Source: Siphonodentalium dalli (taxonomy: Eukaryota > Mollusca > Scaphopoda > Gadilida > Siphonodentaliidae). Taken from it: a stretch of 64,000 bases of DNA. The DNA is taken from the NCBI GenBank assembly GCA_032622095.1, contig CP136064.1, positions 258,705,863 to 258,769,862 of the forward strand. The letters run 5' to 3'. A program made the position numbers and the translations under genes. The notes beneath the pieces were generated by a model that saw nothing but the letters and a program-made list of their open reading frames with translations, was not told the origin of the DNA and ran no database searches. Of this stretch, positions 35,541 to 46,984 are shown in pieces (position 1 is the stretch's first letter; each line of letters begins with the position of its first letter).

Positions 35541-36414
35541 AGTGACATCTAGCGGATGCTAGATATAGGAGAGAATAACATAGACACTGGGCCCTGATTG
35601 GTCAATAGCCTTGTGTGTTTTTTGCATAACAAAATCATCACACCTTTTCCCTATGGTTTTCCATAGGTAAAATAGCCACTCACAGGAATTAACCCTTTGT
35701 AGTGAAGTTTGAATTTGTGGAGTGGTCTAAAATATGACATTATTTTTTTAGTGCGGTTCTGACACTAGTTATGGAAACACAAGATTAAAAGGCGAATTCC
35801 CTGCTAGACGGACATGATTTGTTTGCATAAAAAGTTTCTGCTAATGTCAATCTTTCAGATTTAAAGAAAATTTTGGACCTAGGATTTATATTGTAAACAG
35901 TATACGCTAATACGTTTGCACTGAAGCCTATGGAAAACATTTACATCAGTGTAACCTTATCAAAGAACATATATATTACATTATAATTTGGATATACAGC
36001 CCCAGTGCTTCCCTCCCTTCAAGATCGACCACGTTGATGTCTATTATTCACAGACATAACCCACTGTATGTTTGGACTATAACACTGGACTTCGCCCCTA
36101 TCATATGATTCATATCCTATATCTGCATAATCTCCAAACCGCAAATTAACCCAGTATGTAATATATCACGTTCGGCAACCTCTGGGATAAATAGGTCGAT
36201 AAATAAGTGAAAAATGTCCGGTCCCGATATTACCGGAGAAATCGAAATTCACTGACTGCTTCAACATTCTCCGCTTCAGAGAGTATGGTGCTCTGTATTT
36301 TATGACGAATGACCGGCGATTTTTATTAGCGCGCGCCGCGTGTATACTGTTCTGCAAATTCTTGATAGATGTGGTCCGATGGGCATTTTATTTATAGATA
36401 ATTGTTTTTTTCAG
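35541..36414. other. Unassigned region
   Basis: No clear repeat or coding motif. The minus-strand frame at 36166-36357 is unrecognised. Confidence 0.35.
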
Positions 36415-36840
36415 GTTTAAAAGTCGAACTGCGCGACCAGGAGGCCGAGTCCGGTAAAAGGTGTAGTTGGGGATTTCAATTTCGTTTATTGTCCTTTACA
36501 TTCATTAAGTCAATAATGTTGATTTTTGGTTTGTGACAAGCTATGTCAATTACCAATAAAAGAAATTTAAAAGATAATTTGTAAGTCTTATATTTCAACT
36601 TTTATAGATATGTTTCGTTCTGCAGCCCACTGATAGTTGTTGTCGGAGTCGGCCGCCGGTTCGTTAATTATAGGTGCTGGTTGTTATTGTTATTTTAACG
36701 GAATTCTGAGTTGGTCATTCGCGAAACCAATATAATTTATATTCTATAATTACAAGCATGGGTATATAATATATGATCTTGAGCGCGTTACCATTTCTGA
36801 CTATGGTTTTCTTGTTGTTACATGTTTCTGATTAGCTTGG
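36415..36840 (-). repeat. Dispersed element family I, copy I1
   Basis: Read in reverse, it matches 44930-45115 ('ggtttcgcgaatgacca', 'cagaattccgttaaaataac', 'ggtcgcg.agttc.gactttta'). Its inner end ('accatagtcagaaatggtaa') matches 43655-43685. The element is non-coding. The copies at 43.7 and 45.0 kb flank a separate long inverted repeat. Confidence 0.6.
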
Positions 36841-37229
36841 TCAGGTGTATCTTCTAAGCGACAATTTCTATCACTGCAATGTGTTTGTAAGGCACATGCA
36901 TCCGGCAGATAAGTGTTATTGAAAGTGTGAGTTACTACGAGCCGGTGGCTTGTCCAACGGGTGAGGCGGGAAATTCGACAATAACTGTCTTTGTGTGTAC
37001 TTCGCACAAGTAAAAAGTATATACATTTGAATAACGACCTTTCATCTCAAAGTAGATGCAGGTGCATAGTGAATGATGTCAAATTGTACAACGAGATAAT
37101 AGAGATTACTGTTTAAGTACTGCCCTACACAACTGTACAATTTATAATCAGAGACTTTAGATACAGACTGAAAGGTGCACAAAATATTGATATACCGGCT
37201 TCATATGCTCTGAAAAATACTGTCCATGG

Positions 37230-37700
37230 TTACAGCCAATTTTCAGCTGTTTTAAAATTTTCGAACAGAAGTGAAACAAACGCTCTTTATTTGTACCATA
37301 TCAGGAATAGATTAACACGGAACGCTCTATTCTTTTCGATGCCGTGCACATGGCTATTGCTTGATGTGGGCACACACACCGCGTTCTTGATGTGGGCACA
37401 CACACCGCGTTCTAAGTTGTATTGCTTGATGTGGGCACACACACCGCGTTCTAAGTTGTATTTCTATTGCTTGATGTGGGCACACACACCGCCTTGATGT
37501 GGACACACACACCGCGTTCTAAGTTGTATTTCTATGAGTTCGGTGCGTCTTTCTGTGATATATAATGCCAATAGAAAGGTAGATGAAATATTCATTGACC
37601 TATTTCGATACCGGGAAAAATTAAAAAGCGAATATTATTAGGTGTATTTTGGAGCGCAAATCGCCATGTGGTTTTAACATATTTGCCTTTAGGAAAAAAA
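37230..37700 (+). mobile_element. Family F element, copy F1, with an internal tandem array
   Basis: Flanks match F2 (46505-46835): 'aaacgctctttatttgtacc', 'catatcaggaatagattaac' on the left and 'aaaaagcgaatattatta', 'ttttggagcgcaaa' on the right. In the middle (37366-37540) a segment with CTTGATGTGGGCACACACAC and CGCGTTCTAAGTTGTATT is repeated about five times. F2 and F3 have that segment once. F ends carry AAACGCTCTTTAT and an inverted form AATAAAGAGCGTTT. Confidence 0.65.
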
Positions 37701-37780
37701 ACATATATCGGACAAATCATGCGCTGTTTTGTTCTCCATATCGAAATACCATTCCTGATGCAATATTAGTTTTATATTAC

Positions 37781-40188
37781 ACTAGCAGGGTTACCCGGCG
37801 TTGCCCAGGTTAAAGTGATGTGAAGCACTCTGCATATTGTGGATATATGATGGGAATAGAGGATACTCTTGTTCAAAGCGTTACACATATTCTCATAAAT
37901 TATATATCCAAATAGCGTCACAAAACATTATTCTTACACATGGAATATAAGTAATAGCTCACCTTGTCGGATCGGAGCGATTGTCATTTTGTTTATCGCG
38001 AATAATCCGTCCCACCAATAAAGAACTATTTATTTATTTACAACTGCGTATACTTCAGACGTTATAACATGAACATCATAAACACGTTAGATCGCAAAAA
38101 TAAAAGACGACAATTGGGTTTTACATAGAGATGTATCAATCAATCTAGTGGGTTTGACTAAGATTTTGAGGACACCTGGTTATCATATCTCCATGAAGAT
38201 ACAGATATTTTGAAGAAATGTCCAGGTGCTCATCTGTTCATTTTGCTATATATACTGGCTAATTATTCTCAGTTTAAAAGAAATGTTGCCAATCACATCT
38301 ATCAGCTACATGTGCCCGACACAGAGCGAGATTTTGAGTTGTTTATGTTAGGCGATGAGTCTGTTCTAAAACATAAAATATATCCTCTGAATATTGGGGA
38401 GATATAACCTTGTCAGATGTCAGTATTGGAGGATCCTGAAAAGGCATGTGCCACTGACTCCGTTTTCTTTTATCTCAGAAGAAATTATATTTGACGGCAC
38501 ACTGTGACCACTATTGTTGCACAGGCCTTCTATACATTTCCATTTCTCTTGTAACTTTTTTGTGGAAACTATATTGAATGTGGCAGACTCAATTGTGTTA
38601 TAATATTAACATGAGCTAGTCTAATATCTTAACATGCACCATTACCTTCTTCTTAAAAAGTTACCACAGTTTGAACGACTTGGTGTCACCTCGATTGTAC
38701 CCCGTGAAGTTATATATAGAACACATACAGACAGACATATAATTGCAAATATATCTAGGCACCAAATGTGACATTTTACGTACGATTTGATTCCTCGTAT
38801 TATTTGAGAAGAACGTGTATGAATTTGATGTTAATTGGCACTAAACATATTTATATCAGTTGTGGTGACCCACCCGTCCCTATTTCGGACCCAAGCGCGC
38901 AACATTGACATCATTAAATCACAAACTTAGACTCATGCATTATGGAGATGAATATATATAAAATTGTTTAAAATTGGCGAGTATACAAATTCGTATAAGA
39001 TTTAAGGCCCCACATCTCTCACCCAAACTGTACTAATTTGGCGTAGTTAAACCACATGATTAGATTCCTCGTAGCACGGAGAATATGTACCAATCTGGTG
39101 GAAATCGGCGCTAAATATATTGTTTATCTATTCGTGTGTCTCTCTCGCCCTCTGTGGACCCACTAACCCCCATCTCTCACCCAAAAAACAGCACCAACAT
39201 GGCGTCTTTAAATTACACGATCAGACTCCTCGTATTTTGGATGAGAATGCGTATCACTTTGGTAGAAATTGGTGCTAAACGTATTACGTATCAATTTTGG
39301 TGCCCCTCTGCCTTTCAGTTCAACCCTGACTCGAATGACACCACTTTTGACATATTTAAGCCACACCATTAGACTCCTCATACCATGGGGATGATAGTGT
39401 ATAATTGTGGTGGCAATCGGCGACTAAACCCATTCTTATCTAATTGATTGAGTGCCCCTCCCACAATATTTCATCAAAACGACAGCAATTTGGAGTCTTT
39501 AAATCGCACAATTAGATTCCTTGTATCATGGGGAAGAATATTTATCAATTTGGTGGAAATCGGCGCTAAAATTCGTTTTATAAATTTTGGCGCCCCTCTC
39601 CCCTTCCGTGCACCCCTGACGCGAATGGCGCCACGTTTGACATATTTAAACAACACCATTAGATTCCTCATATCATGGGCATGATTATATAAAAGTTTTA
39701 TGGCAATCGGCGGCAAATATTTTTTTTTACCCCTCCCCTGTTCTGCCCCTGACAACGGCGTCACTTTAGAAAATTCTAACCCACACCATTATCTTTCTAG
39801 TAAAAAGTTACCCCTAGTAGACCGTTTGGTGCCATCTAGATGGTCCCTCGGCGCTAAACTTAGTTTATAAATTTTGGTGCCCCTCTCCCCTTCCGTGCAT
39901 ACACTCTTGATATATTTAAACCACACCATCAGATTCCTTATATCATGGTGATGATTATATATAAGTTTCGTGGCAATCGGCGACAAATTATTTTTTCTGC
40001 CCCTCCCCCTTTGCTGCCCCTGACAACAACGGCCTCATTTTAGAAAATCCTAACCCTCACCATTATCATTCTCGTAAACAGTTACCCCTGGTAGACCCCT
40101 TTGGTGTCGTCTAGATGGTCCCCTGTGAATTTCTATAGAACACAGACAGACAGACAGACAGACATTCGCAAATATAGATATAGATATC
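37781..40188 (+). mobile_element. RTE-like non-autonomous retroelement region with ~147-bp internal repeats (family M)
   Basis: The head 'actagcagggttacccggcg' followed by 'ttgcccagg' and the tails 'acagacagacagacagaca' plus 'ttcgcaaatata' resemble ends of RTE-type elements and derived SINEs. Tail modules end at about 38765 and 40188, with a partial tail near 39780-39850. Between them are six or more copies of a ~147-bp module with 'attagattcctcgta', 'caatttggtggaaatcggcg' and 'gcccctctccccttccgtgc', starting near 38788, 39058, 39215, 39362, 39508, 39656 and 39925. No reverse transcriptase is visible. Confidence 0.6.
38158..38407 (+). CDS. Unidentified open frame, possible coding remnant
   Basis: The frame runs from after a TAA (38155-38157) to a TAA at 38405-38407, about 82 residues without a clear ATG at the start. 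It reads DFEDTWLSYLHED near the beginning and LFILLYILANYSQFKRNVAN in the middle, with a charged C-terminus. The composition looks more protein-like than other frames here. It lies inside the RTE-like region, so it may be a fragment of an autonomous element's protein or chance. I recognise no domain. Confidence 0.2.
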
Positions 40189-41299
40189 AATTAAGGGTTA
40201 ACTTTGTTCTTTTAGTTTAGTTTTCCAAGAAGTATTTAGTGTGCAATTGGTTGTCTGCAGGCCAAAGGTCGAATATGTTTATACTTTGGGTAAAATGTTT
40301 TGACTGAAATGGCAATCTGTTGGAAAACGTCCAACCGTGGGGGTTGTTAAGTTTGAAATATATAACAGTTGGAGAGCTTGATGAATATTCCAACACAAAA
40401 GGGTCGTGCAGAGGGGATTTCCCCCGATTGGGGAATTTCGTTCTGGTTCGAATGTGCGCAATATAGAAAATTCCAAGTTTGACACCCCATACCCAACGGA
40501 GACCTCTAGACACATCCCTGGCTTTTTAATGCTGTTTGCTATATAAAGTCCGAAGTGATTGGATTTCCGTGTCTACCGACTAACCTCACCAGAGAAATCA
40601 AGCATCTGGTTTAATGAACAGCCGCATGTTTTGTTATATTATTCCTTCAATAAATAAGCGTGGTCGAACGCGGCCTGCTCTAGACTAAATGCCGATAATC
40701 TACCAAAAATCTCGTTTTTTGCTATAGAATAAACACATCACACACAGAAAGCACTTGCCTTCCAGAGTAATGTTATTTGTGTAAAGAATTTACAAAGACA
40801 TGCAGAACCTATATATTCTAACAGTAGTGCGTGTATCGACAACATGGGATTCTGAAATCGAGATGAAAACAAGATAAAGATTAGCATATCTTTTTTAAAG
40901 AAAAAAAAACTAAACTTACCAGAAATGAATCAATATCACTGAAAAAATGTTGGATTCATTGTAATAATGATAGATTCAATGTAAAACAAATATCCTTGCA
41001 AACATTGTTTAAAGTTTTGGGACAGGACACCGATGGACCCATTTTTCAAGAGAATATAAAGCGATTTTTCCTAGTATAAATTATGCTGGAAAAAATTAAG
41101 GGCTGGCTTGCCCATATAGACATATCATTATGAATAGAACTGAGATTGGTAAAATTTGTATTATTTCTTAGCCAATATGACAATATTCTGGTGTAATTCA
41201 GTCTCAGTTATGGGCCTTACTTTAGCAAATGTGTCACATTTATAGTGTGAAATAACCATGACTTGTATTATGTATTTAAGATACGGGAGGTATTCCTTG
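40189..41299. other. Unassigned region
   Basis: No repeat or gene supported. The minus-strand frames at 40217-40515 overlap in two registers and lack motifs. Confidence 0.4.
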
Positions 41300-41468
41300 T
41301 GGGTAAAGGTGTTAACATAGTCACATCCACTAAAATCGCCATAAACAGAAAAAATATTATATAATAGACAGATATTGTTCTTATATCAATCATACCTATC
41401 GCGTACAATGCATGTTATTGTCACGTTTGCACACTTGGTTATGTAAACAACAACAAAACGTTACGGAA
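41300..41468 (+). repeat. Dispersed repeat family J, copy 2
   Basis: Matches 3530-3715 in the same orientation, with 'gttatgtaaacaacaacaaa' and 'acgttacgg' at the right edge. Confidence 0.55.
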
Positions 41469-41761
41469 CCGATTGTTTATAGACAAACACTTGGAACTAC
41501 CGTATCGTCCAATGAAATTGTTCCGTTGCGCTGTGGAATGCGTAGATAAAATTATTGGCGCAATCAACAATTGAATTCAAATCACACCAAATTTTATTTA
41601 AAAACCCATTCTACCCGCTTTCAGTCAAAAACAAGCTAACCACTTTACTTCATGATTGCGAAATGATCAGACAGAAAACGTGTACATAATATAATTGTTC
41701 TCGCAAAGAGGTGGATATTTTTCAACCCAATTAGTATGTTCTCCTATAACCTATAGGTTAT

Positions 41762-42450
41762 ACACTCTAAATAGTGTTGGGTAAAATTTTACCCAACACA
41801 ATGGTGAATATAGAACTATGCGAACGAAAATTTTACCCAATGTTGGGCAATGTTTTTACTCAACGCAGGGTAACAATTCACCCAATATTAATTTACGGGT
41901 ACATACAATCACCCAACCCAGAAGAGAAATTAATATTGGGTAAATTGTTACCCTGTGGTGAGTTAACCCTTTACCCAACAGAAGGGCCCTGTGCCAATGC
42001 ATTCTCTTATATATGCGAGTCGACCATAGGTCGCCTCGCATATATAAGAGAATGCATTGGCTTAACACATTAAAAATTATAAAATTGTTAAAAAATGTAA
42101 GAAAAAATGGTAAAAAGTGTTAAAAAAAAGATTTTTTGTAGGCCAATGCATTCTCTTATATATGCGAGGCGACCTATGGTCGACTCGCATATATAAGAGA
42201 ATGCATTGGCACAGGGCTAACTGTAACTATCACAATGTGGTCAAGGAGCCGGTTCCAATGATATCCATATTTGTATGGTTCTATTGAGACAGACCGAATA
42301 TATTTTAGGCTGTTGAAGCTTTATTTGGCCGGTTTTGGCCGGTTTGTTGGGTAAAGGGTTAAAACATTGGGTATTATTTACTCAACGTTCGCGTGGTGCT
42401 ATATGCACCATTGTGTTTTAGGTAATTTTACCCAACGCGATTTGGAGTGT
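41762..42450. mobile_element. TIR element (family O) interrupted by a family A MITE
   Basis: The left end ACACTCTAAATAGTGTTGGG and the right end pair as imperfect inverted repeats of about 45 bp (right end finishes 'cgcgatttggagtgt'). Both also carry ACACAATGGTG internally. A second inner inverted repeat of about 29 bp ('cagggtaacaatt' with 'aattgttaccctg') spans 41868-41954. Removing the inserted A3 copy (41963-42362, one TTAA kept) restores a 290-bp hairpin-rich MITE. The target duplication of the outer element is not clear. Confidence 0.65.
41963..42362 (+). mobile_element. Family A MITE, copy A3, nested
   Basis: Bounded by TTAA-CCCTTTACCCAACA and TGTTGGGTAAAGGG-TTAA, length 400 bp as in A1. 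Hairpins lie at 41994-42060 and 42143-42209. Sequence is very close to A1 by eye, and more than 20-bp identical runs occur throughout. It sits inside the older family O element. Confidence 0.85.
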
Positions 42451-42462
42451 TGAAAGGGTTAA

Positions 42463-43225
42463 TTTTATCAAACAGGAGGATCACTAACTTTTTCGATATG
42501 CGGATGAGATACGTCAATATAGACCAATGATAGGCTTGTAAATTAGGTTGCGTGTATACCGCGCGCGCATTAGAAGTCCCACGGAGAATAAAGTGGATAC
42601 ATGCAGCACACCACGGCGTACAAACTTTTCTAATTTGAAATTGGATCGAATGGCCAGACGGTAAATTTATACGCTAATCAAACCGTCACGGGGTCGATAA
42701 TGATGCCATTTGTGAAATAAGTTTTTTGTGACCATATAATTAACAGAAACCCATCAGATCGGCAGATGTACAGTCGTGTTATCATCTAGCCGAGCTTCGA
42801 AACCGAGATCAGTCTGTTGGTTCTGGCAATATCTCGGACAATCCGACCACCAGATGTACCGTGGCTATTTCATCAAACTTCGGTCAGAAACCAGATGGCT
42901 GGTTCTGGCGCAGAGTCCAGTTCACACAGAACACCATACTCCTGATATTAACTTAATAATATATTTACGCTCTTATTTGCATTCGATATTTCGCTGTATG
43001 AGGGAACTTGAATGTTGAACGTCGGTTGGTTGAAATCGCGTAATGTGACGTCATTTGCGAGACCAAACTTGTTTCCGCAATGCACAAATGCCACTTATAA
43101 CACTATCAGAATACCTGTGTAAATGCGTGCTAAATGCTCTTTTAATCTGATACATGTAGCTCGTGCACTGGCAGTGGAAATATAAGTAATGGATGTTGAT
43201 AGTGTTGTGTTCCATGGAGTGTATA
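42463..43225. other. Unassigned region
   Basis: No gene supported. Near 42790-42905 a phrase 'accgagatcagtctgttggt' recurs weakly as 'ggtcagaaaccagatggctg'. No other structure noted. Confidence 0.35.
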
Positions 43226-43302
43226 TGGATGCAAAAAGTTGGTCTGACATTTTTTGAGAAGTGTTTTCGCGTTCCACACAAAATGTCAGACCAACTTGAA
43301 TT
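43226..43302. repeat. Hairpin with 18-bp perfect stem
   Basis: AAGTTGGTCTGACATTTT (about 43236-43253) pairs with AAAATGTCAGACCAACTT (about 43280-43297), with a loop of roughly 27 bp. Possibly a short MITE. Confidence 0.6.
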
Positions 43303-43649
43303 CTTAAATGACGTTATCATAACGTTAAATATATAAATACTGCCAATGTTTGTGTAATTTGGGGTCCCAAAACGGTGTGTGTATCTCATGTTTTTGGTTT
43401 AATGAGAATAAAGCATTTAATTTAACTGGGTTTATGGTAGTTTCAGAGGTTATTTATAACAAGCCACATCACGACGCTGACAGTTTAATTGTTGGAGGGC
43501 CTATACGGCCTCGACCATCTAGTTTACGAATGTCCAGTCGCCGATAGAGTTCTGTTGACTAATTGGTGGTTCAGCGAACCTTCGTTTTGACACATGCCAC
43601 GATGTACTCTACATTGCAGACAGCTTGAAACTTCACATCCTCACATAGA

Positions 43650-43790
43650 TACAAGAAAACCATAGTCAGAAATGGTAACGCCACTAAGATCATATTATTA
43701 GCCATAAATATAAATAATAATATAAAATATATTGGTTACATGAATGGACCGCCTCAGAATTCCGTTAAGAAAAGTAATTCTTCAAATTAT
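43650..43790 (+). repeat. Family I, copy I2
   Basis: Contains 'accatagtcagaaatggtaa', 'atataaaatatattggtt' and 'ctcagaattccgttaa', matching I1 (reversed) and I3. Confidence 0.55.
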
Positions 43791-44147
43791 TACAATGAAC
43801 TACGGCTTATAAATTACTGCAGGTTTCTCAGTCGCCACACCAGAATGCTTCTAAATGCGGATCAAAGCTAAGAGTGCATGGCACAGCCATTGTTCATAGA
43901 CATTTTACAGATAGCGAGAATGATGCATGCTGGGAACGAAAGTATCCACAGCAAAGCCATGTGCTTACGGCCGCATGCGTTTATTATAGGGGATTTATGG
44001 TGGGCCTATAAAACTAATTATAACTTTGTTATCTGTCATAGTTTATGCGTGAAATTTTAAACATATATACCATGGACATATACCCCTTCCAGAATGTTGA
44101 AAAACATTTTCAGTTGCTCATCGTATTTTTATAGACGAAATAGTCCG

Positions 44148-44880
44148 AAATTTCAGAAAATTGCGCTAACTGCTAAATGTTTTAATGTGTTACAAAACGT
44201 CTGATAAAAAGAGTTCTATCGGGAATATTCACACCATTTTTTTTTCAGAGAACATAAAGTAAACATAGTCCTATCGGGATATCGTAAAGGAGATTAATTA
44301 AAACCCTCAGACTGCCGAAACTGACGACATTAAATTCGCTTTTTCGTGTCCCACGGAAATGAAACTTGTCTGTCCATTGATCACGTTATTTATTTGACAT
44401 AGTATTTTTTTTTCTGTTGTATTTGAACACTTGTTGCACGTGCAGGCTGCACGATTATAATAACTTCAACCGATAAGCGCCGACTGATACCCGCGCAACA
44501 GTTTGTCTCAAATAAATTGTTATCAAAACGCAGGTTTATGGCCGCGGACATAAGCCGATTAAGTGTAATGTAATTTATCCATGAACTTGACTGAAAAATT
44601 GTGATTCTATCACCATTAGCCACGAAAATGGGACCTCTAAACAGGCAAGTTTGATTTTCGAGGGACATGAACAAGCGAATTTATTGTCGGCAGTTTCGGC
44701 AGTCTGAGGGTTAATTAATCCCGAATTAAACGGAACTACTTTACGATAGTCCGATAGGACTATGTTTACTCTATGCATGTTCTCTGAAAAAATAGTGTGA
44801 ATATTCCAGATAGAACTCTTTTTATCAGACGTTGTGTAACACCTTAAAACATTGAGCGTTATAGCGCAAACCGAAATGTG
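44148..44880. mobile_element. Long inverted-repeat element of about 730 bp
   Basis: Left arm 44148-44356 and right arm 44664-44880 are inverted copies of about 200 bp. Shared blocks include 'cgtctgataaaaagagttct', 'aacatagtcctatcggg' and 'ccctcagactgccgaaact'. The central 300 bp is unique and has no transposase motif. The structure fits a foldback or long-TIR (Mutator-like) non-autonomous element. Outer borders are approximate. Confidence 0.65.
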
Positions 44881-44929
44881 TTGTCTTGCAAGATATCCCA
44901 CCGCTTTAGCTAAATTTACCTTCCTACAA

Positions 44930-45115
44930 TATCCATAAAGAGGATCATATATTATATACCCACGGTTTTAATTATAGAATATAAAATATATTGGTTTCGC
45001 GAATGACCAACTCAGAATTCCGTTAAAATAACAATAACAACCAGCACCTATAACGAACCGTTTTACTGGACTTGGCCTACTGGTCGCGTAGTTCCGACTT
45101 TTAAATAAACGGAAT
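44930..45115 (+). repeat. Family I, copy I3
   Basis: Matches I1 (36415-36840) in reverse orientation, including 'ggtttcgcgaatgaccaact', 'caataacaaccagcacctat' and 'ggtcgcgtagttccgac'. Confidence 0.6.
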
Positions 45116-45619
45116 TTCCAACTCTATAAATAAAAGCCCCACAAGAATCCTGTCCACCACGCAATATCAAAATATCAGCAGCTAGATACACCACAGGTGG
45201 CGTAATAACACAGGTTCAGTTTTGTTTCCGTATGAGTGATGGAGTTAATTTTTAGGTGGCTCTTATGCTTTTATGGAATCTATTAAAACAAAGTCAAGAC
45301 CCAAACTGCTGAAACAAGAAGTTTCACCTCGGATGGTGGTATACTCCAACGGTGAAACATGGACAGTGCGGAACTCAAATTAAAAAACAAGCAAAGAAGG
45401 ATAACTCTAGAACGGAAAATGTAAGAAACGTCATTGGGCACGTCATAATGGCGACCGGAACATCCATACTCATATGTACACTGAATGAGCTTGACTTCAG
45501 CAAGAAAAGCTTCAGTTTCTCAAGTATTTACAAACAAGTATAGCCTATCGACAGAAATTGGAGGTATGAGCCAATATCTCAATAAACATGGACTTTATTA
45601 CCTGGGAGAAATCGCTCAC
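45116..45619. other. Unassigned region
   Basis: Short frames only. A 129-codon frame at 45485-45874 runs into family E sequence and is not counted as a gene. Confidence 0.35.
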
Positions 45620-45908
45620 AGAAGTCACCTAAATAATGCATCATCGAGCAGGGACCGTAACCTCAGTATTATGAAATACATTATCAAACAGGTATTATCT
45701 ACGAAATTTATACTGTATTTTCGATGTTATAACCTTCCCTGTCACGACATCAAAAAGTTTCAAGGCTTTGAGCTGGTGGAGTATGATACATACGGGCGTA
45801 TACCGTATACGTATAGAAGGAATAGAGATTCATCACATGATCAAGTAACCATAGAGATTCGTCACATGATCTAGCAACCATAGAGATTCATCACATGATC
45901 AAGTAACC
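45620..45908. mobile_element. Family E element, copy E2, with a triplicated terminus
   Basis: The arm 'gtaacc..agtattatgaaata', 'cattatcaaacaggtattat' and 'ttccctgtcacgacatcaaa' matches the right arm of E1 and E3. The end segment ATAGAGATTCATCACATGAT-CAAGTAACC is repeated three times (about 45829-45908, 29 bp each). The single-copy terminus in E1 reads 'gagattcgtggcatgatctg'. The left arm is absent or unrecognisable. Confidence 0.6.
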
Positions 45909-45929
45909 TATACATAGATATAATTAAAG

Positions 45930-46500
45930 TGGATGCTCGAATGGGCAATGTCCGTTCACATGTCTGCGAGACAAAACTAGTCACAGCACTAAAATAACAT
46001 ATATACTGACTGATGATTTATTCTCGATGGCCAGATTGGGACACAACATGTATGATGTAGACAGCTGCTATCGTCAACGCCAGATGCAGCATCTAGAACT
46101 GCGTAATATTTTCGACCTGTCCGTAATGACCAGATTGTCATAACGGAAATCTGTTGAAATGCAACAGGAATCATGCTGGGGGGAAATGTCTACATTTTGC
46201 GGTTTCCACCACCCACTAATCCCCGTGTGTCGAACTGACATATACATGATGAACAATAAGATAAGATAAGTTTATTGACAATTACACCCACACGGGGCCG
46301 ATGTCACAACATAAATAACAATAAATATATATATGATACAATAATTATACATAAATGTAATCATAATTAAAATGAAAAACATTTCATGTTTGTTATATAT
46401 ATATCATAGTTCTCCCAAACCCTATAAGTTCTATATGACCACCATTTTCACGGACATGGTTCATTCGAGCTTCCAAATGTTTTTCACATAATTTGATAGG
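45930..46500 (+). repeat. Dispersed element family G, copy G1, split by a LINE tail
   Basis: Matches G2 and G3. Shared blocks are 'gggcaatgtccgttcacatg', 'ggccagattgggaca', 'ccaccacccactaatccccg', 'gtgtcgaactgaca' and 'agttctcccaaaccctata'. Between 'gatgaacaata' and 'agttctccc' lies a foreign insert of about 150 bp (46258-46405). Confidence 0.65.
46258..46405 (-). mobile_element. Short 5'-truncated LINE tail inserted in G1
   Basis: On the minus strand it ends 'gtaattgtcaataaacttat' followed by 'cttatctt', after 'acatcggccccgtgtggg'. This resembles the 3' end of CR1/L2-like LINEs with a short terminal repeat. G3 (48499-48530) shows the uninterrupted 'gaacaatatatagttctccc', which defines the insertion point. 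No coding part remains. Confidence 0.65.
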
Positions 46501-46504
46501 ATGG

Positions 46505-46835
46505 ATAAGGTTGACTATTTTCCAGCCGTTTTAATTATTTCGCACAGAAGTGAACCAAACGCTCTTTATTTATACCACATCAGGAATCGACTAACACAAA
46601 ACGCTCTTTTTGTCCCATGCAGTGCGAATGTCTGTTTTGTTTGTGACACAAACACCGTGTCCAATGTTGTATTCAATATGACTTCATTTTGTCTTTCATG
46701 GACATTTAATGCTCGTAGAAAGGTAGTTCAAGTATGTTTAGACCTATTTCGTTACGGGACAAATTCAAAAAGTGAATATTATTATGTGTGTTTTTGGAGC
46801 ACAAGCCGCAAAGTGGCTTTAAATAAATGATAAAT
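46505..46835 (+). mobile_element. Family F element, copy F2
   Basis: Begins near 'cagccgttttaattatttcg' with 'ccaaacgctctttatttata' and runs to 'gcaaagtggctttaaataaa'. It contains the middle segment 'tttgtgacacaaacaccgtg' once. A 109-codon frame covers it, but F1 and F3 do not keep that frame, so it is not called coding. Confidence 0.65.
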
Positions 46836-46980
46836 GCAATTGACTGAGAAATCGCCTTCAAGTGCACGGAAACATAAAGAGTCTAATCCTGATTAAAAAG
46901 CGTTTTTATTATTTCTGAAAATGAAAAAAATTAATATAGCCTGAGAATTGCTAATACTTTGGCAAGGTTTCTCAGAGCAT
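46836..46980 (+). repeat. F-associated end segment
   Basis: Contains 'aaatcgccttcaagtgcacg', 'ttaaaaagcgtttttatta' and 'actttggcaaggtttctc', matching 47830-47985. It belongs to the F/G composite block. Confidence 0.5.
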
Positions 46981-46984
46981 AGAA

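Noticed and set aside
46501-46830. 109-codon frame in F2
   Set aside because: F1 and F3 are homologous DNA but do not keep the frame, so the similarity is of a repeat, not a protein.
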